Shown: in pieces, positions 63,363 to 64,000 of the stretch
How positions within the stretch are numbered: the first letter of the stretch is position 1
Layout of the letters: each line of letters begins with the position of its first letter
DNA from: Paludisphaera mucosa
GTDB lineage: Bacteria > Planctomycetota > Planctomycetia > Isosphaerales > Isosphaeraceae
Assembly: GCF_029589435.1 (NCBI RefSeq)
Contig: NZ_JARRAG010000002.1
Coordinates: 248,001 to 312,000 of the forward strand
DNA: 64,000 bases
Reading direction: 5' to 3'
The notes under the pieces: generated by a model
The model's database searches: none
Told to the model about the DNA's origin: nothing
The model's input: only the letters and a program-made list of their open reading frames with translations
Translations under genes and position numbers: made by a program

Positions 63363-64000
63363 ATGACGCCTGAGGCGATCGCCCCACCCCCCTGCTCTTC
63401 GCGGAACGAGGCGCCGACGCAACTGCCGGTGCTGCCGCTCGTCCCCATCACGCTGCCGCACCTGCCGGCCTCCCGCGCCGAGATGGACGCGCGGGGATGG
63501 GACGCCGTCGACGTGGTGTTCGTCACCGGCGACGCCTACGTCGACCACCCGGCCTTCGCGATGGGGATCCTGGGACGCGTTCTGGAGGCGGCCGGCTTCC
63601 GGGTGGCGATCCTCAGCCAGCCCGACTGGAAGAGCGCCGACGCCTGGCGGCAGTTCGGCCGGCCTCGCCTGTTCTTCGGCGTGAGCGCCGGGAACATGGA
63701 CAGCATGATCAACCACTACACGGCCAACAAGAAGGTCCGCAACGACGACGCCTACAGCCCCGGCGGCCGCATCAACCTCCGTCCCGACCGCGCCACGATC
63801 CCCTACTGCCACCGCGCCCGCGAGGCCTTCCCCGGCGTGCCGATCATCGCCGGAGGCGTCGAGGCCTCGCTCCGCCGGCTGGCGCACTACGACTACTGGA
63901 GCGACACGGTCAAGCGGTCGATCCTGCTGGACTCGAAGGCCGACCTGGTCGTCTTCGGCATGGGCGAGCAGCAGATCGTCGAGATCGCCCGGCGGCTGAA
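63363..64000 (+). CDS. YgiQ-type radical SAM protein (UPF0313), cut by the right edge
   Basis: The frame is open from the ATG at 63363 to the window end; the first 212 codons are visible. The N-terminal landmarks of the YgiQ/UPF0313 family are clear: [32 protein letters not shown], then [20 protein letters not shown], then YSPGGR and [21 protein letters not shown]. The radical SAM CxxxCxxC motif would lie further on, outside the window. Family function is not established. Its true length, typically 600 or more residues, cannot be seen here. Confidence 0.92.
   Translation, partial: MTPEAIAPPPCSSRNEAPTQLPVLPLVPITLPHLPASRAEMDARGWDAVDVVFVTGDAYVDHPAFAMGILGRVLEAAGFRVAILSQPDWKSADAWRQFGRPRLFFGVSAGNMDSMINHYTANKKVRNDDAYSPGGRINLRPDRATIPYCHRAREAFPGVPIIAGGVEASLRRLAHYDYWSDTVKRSILLDSKADLVVFGMGEQQIVEIARRL

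Noticed and set aside
1-64000. tRNA, rRNA or riboswitch genes
   Set aside because: No cloverleaf, rRNA motif or known riboswitch core was recognised by eye. A covariance-model search would be decisive.

Overview
The window is a very GC-rich stretch of chromosome from a planctomycete, most likely of the Isosphaeraceae type. This is inferred from gene content. There are three DUF1559 proteins with a pilin-like N-terminus, three large membrane Ser/Thr kinases (two next to ECF sigma factors), glycine-rich and Hint-domain secreted proteins, and many small lipoproteins. About 50 genes are supported, two of them cut by the window edges. I saw no rRNA, tRNA, CRISPR array or prophage.

Region by region. 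Bases 1-4.5 kb hold GT-C type membrane glycosyltransferases and a STAS-domain protein. Bases 4.8-7.7 kb encode a secreted GH2 glycosidase with an F5/8 (discoidin-like) domain inserted in its first domain. Bases 7.8-10.4 kb hold a glycine-rich TPR protein whose frame is broken three times. Bases 10.7-18.5 kb hold a Hint-domain protein, a kinase divergent from an ECF sigma factor, HflX and a zinc-ribbon protein. Bases 18.6-21.4 kb contain two tandem DUF1559 plus small-lipoprotein modules. Bases 22.0-26.6 kb form a tightly overlapping operon: DUF255 thioredoxin protein, SGNH hydrolase, TruB. Bases 26.7-32.9 kb hold a DUF11-like protein, MiaA, a GT-C enzyme, a GNAT acetyltransferase and a phosphatase. 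Bases 33.2-37.1 kb look like a signalling block: a degenerate diadenylate-cyclase-like protein, a winged-helix protein and a double-domain KaiC-like ATPase. Bases 37-43.7 kb hold small secreted proteins, a sialidase-like protein, ribosomal proteins L32 and L28, and a YfhO-like membrane protein. Bases 43.8-49.6 kb hold an ECF sigma factor with a kinase/WD40 protein (14 repeats) and a third kinase. Bases 49.9-59.3 kb are mostly metabolic and cell-envelope genes: TlpA-like, LeuB-like, DUF1559, DUF72, a carboxypeptidase-regulatory-like protein, DUF971, GT2 and an S1-domain protein.

Bases 59.3-62.9 kb are the most instructive part. An Rrf2 regulator diverges from a flavohemoglobin (Hmp). Between them lies a sigma70-like promoter whose spacer is the core of two concentric dyads, a compact candidate nitric-oxide switch. 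An ISAs1-type insertion sequence (61241-62898, delimited here by matching terminal inverted repeats) sits exactly at the 3' end of hmp. It supplies the last five Hmp codons and the stop, and it carries a small extra gene. The window ends inside a YgiQ-type radical SAM gene.

Function calls rest on motif reading only; no database search was run.
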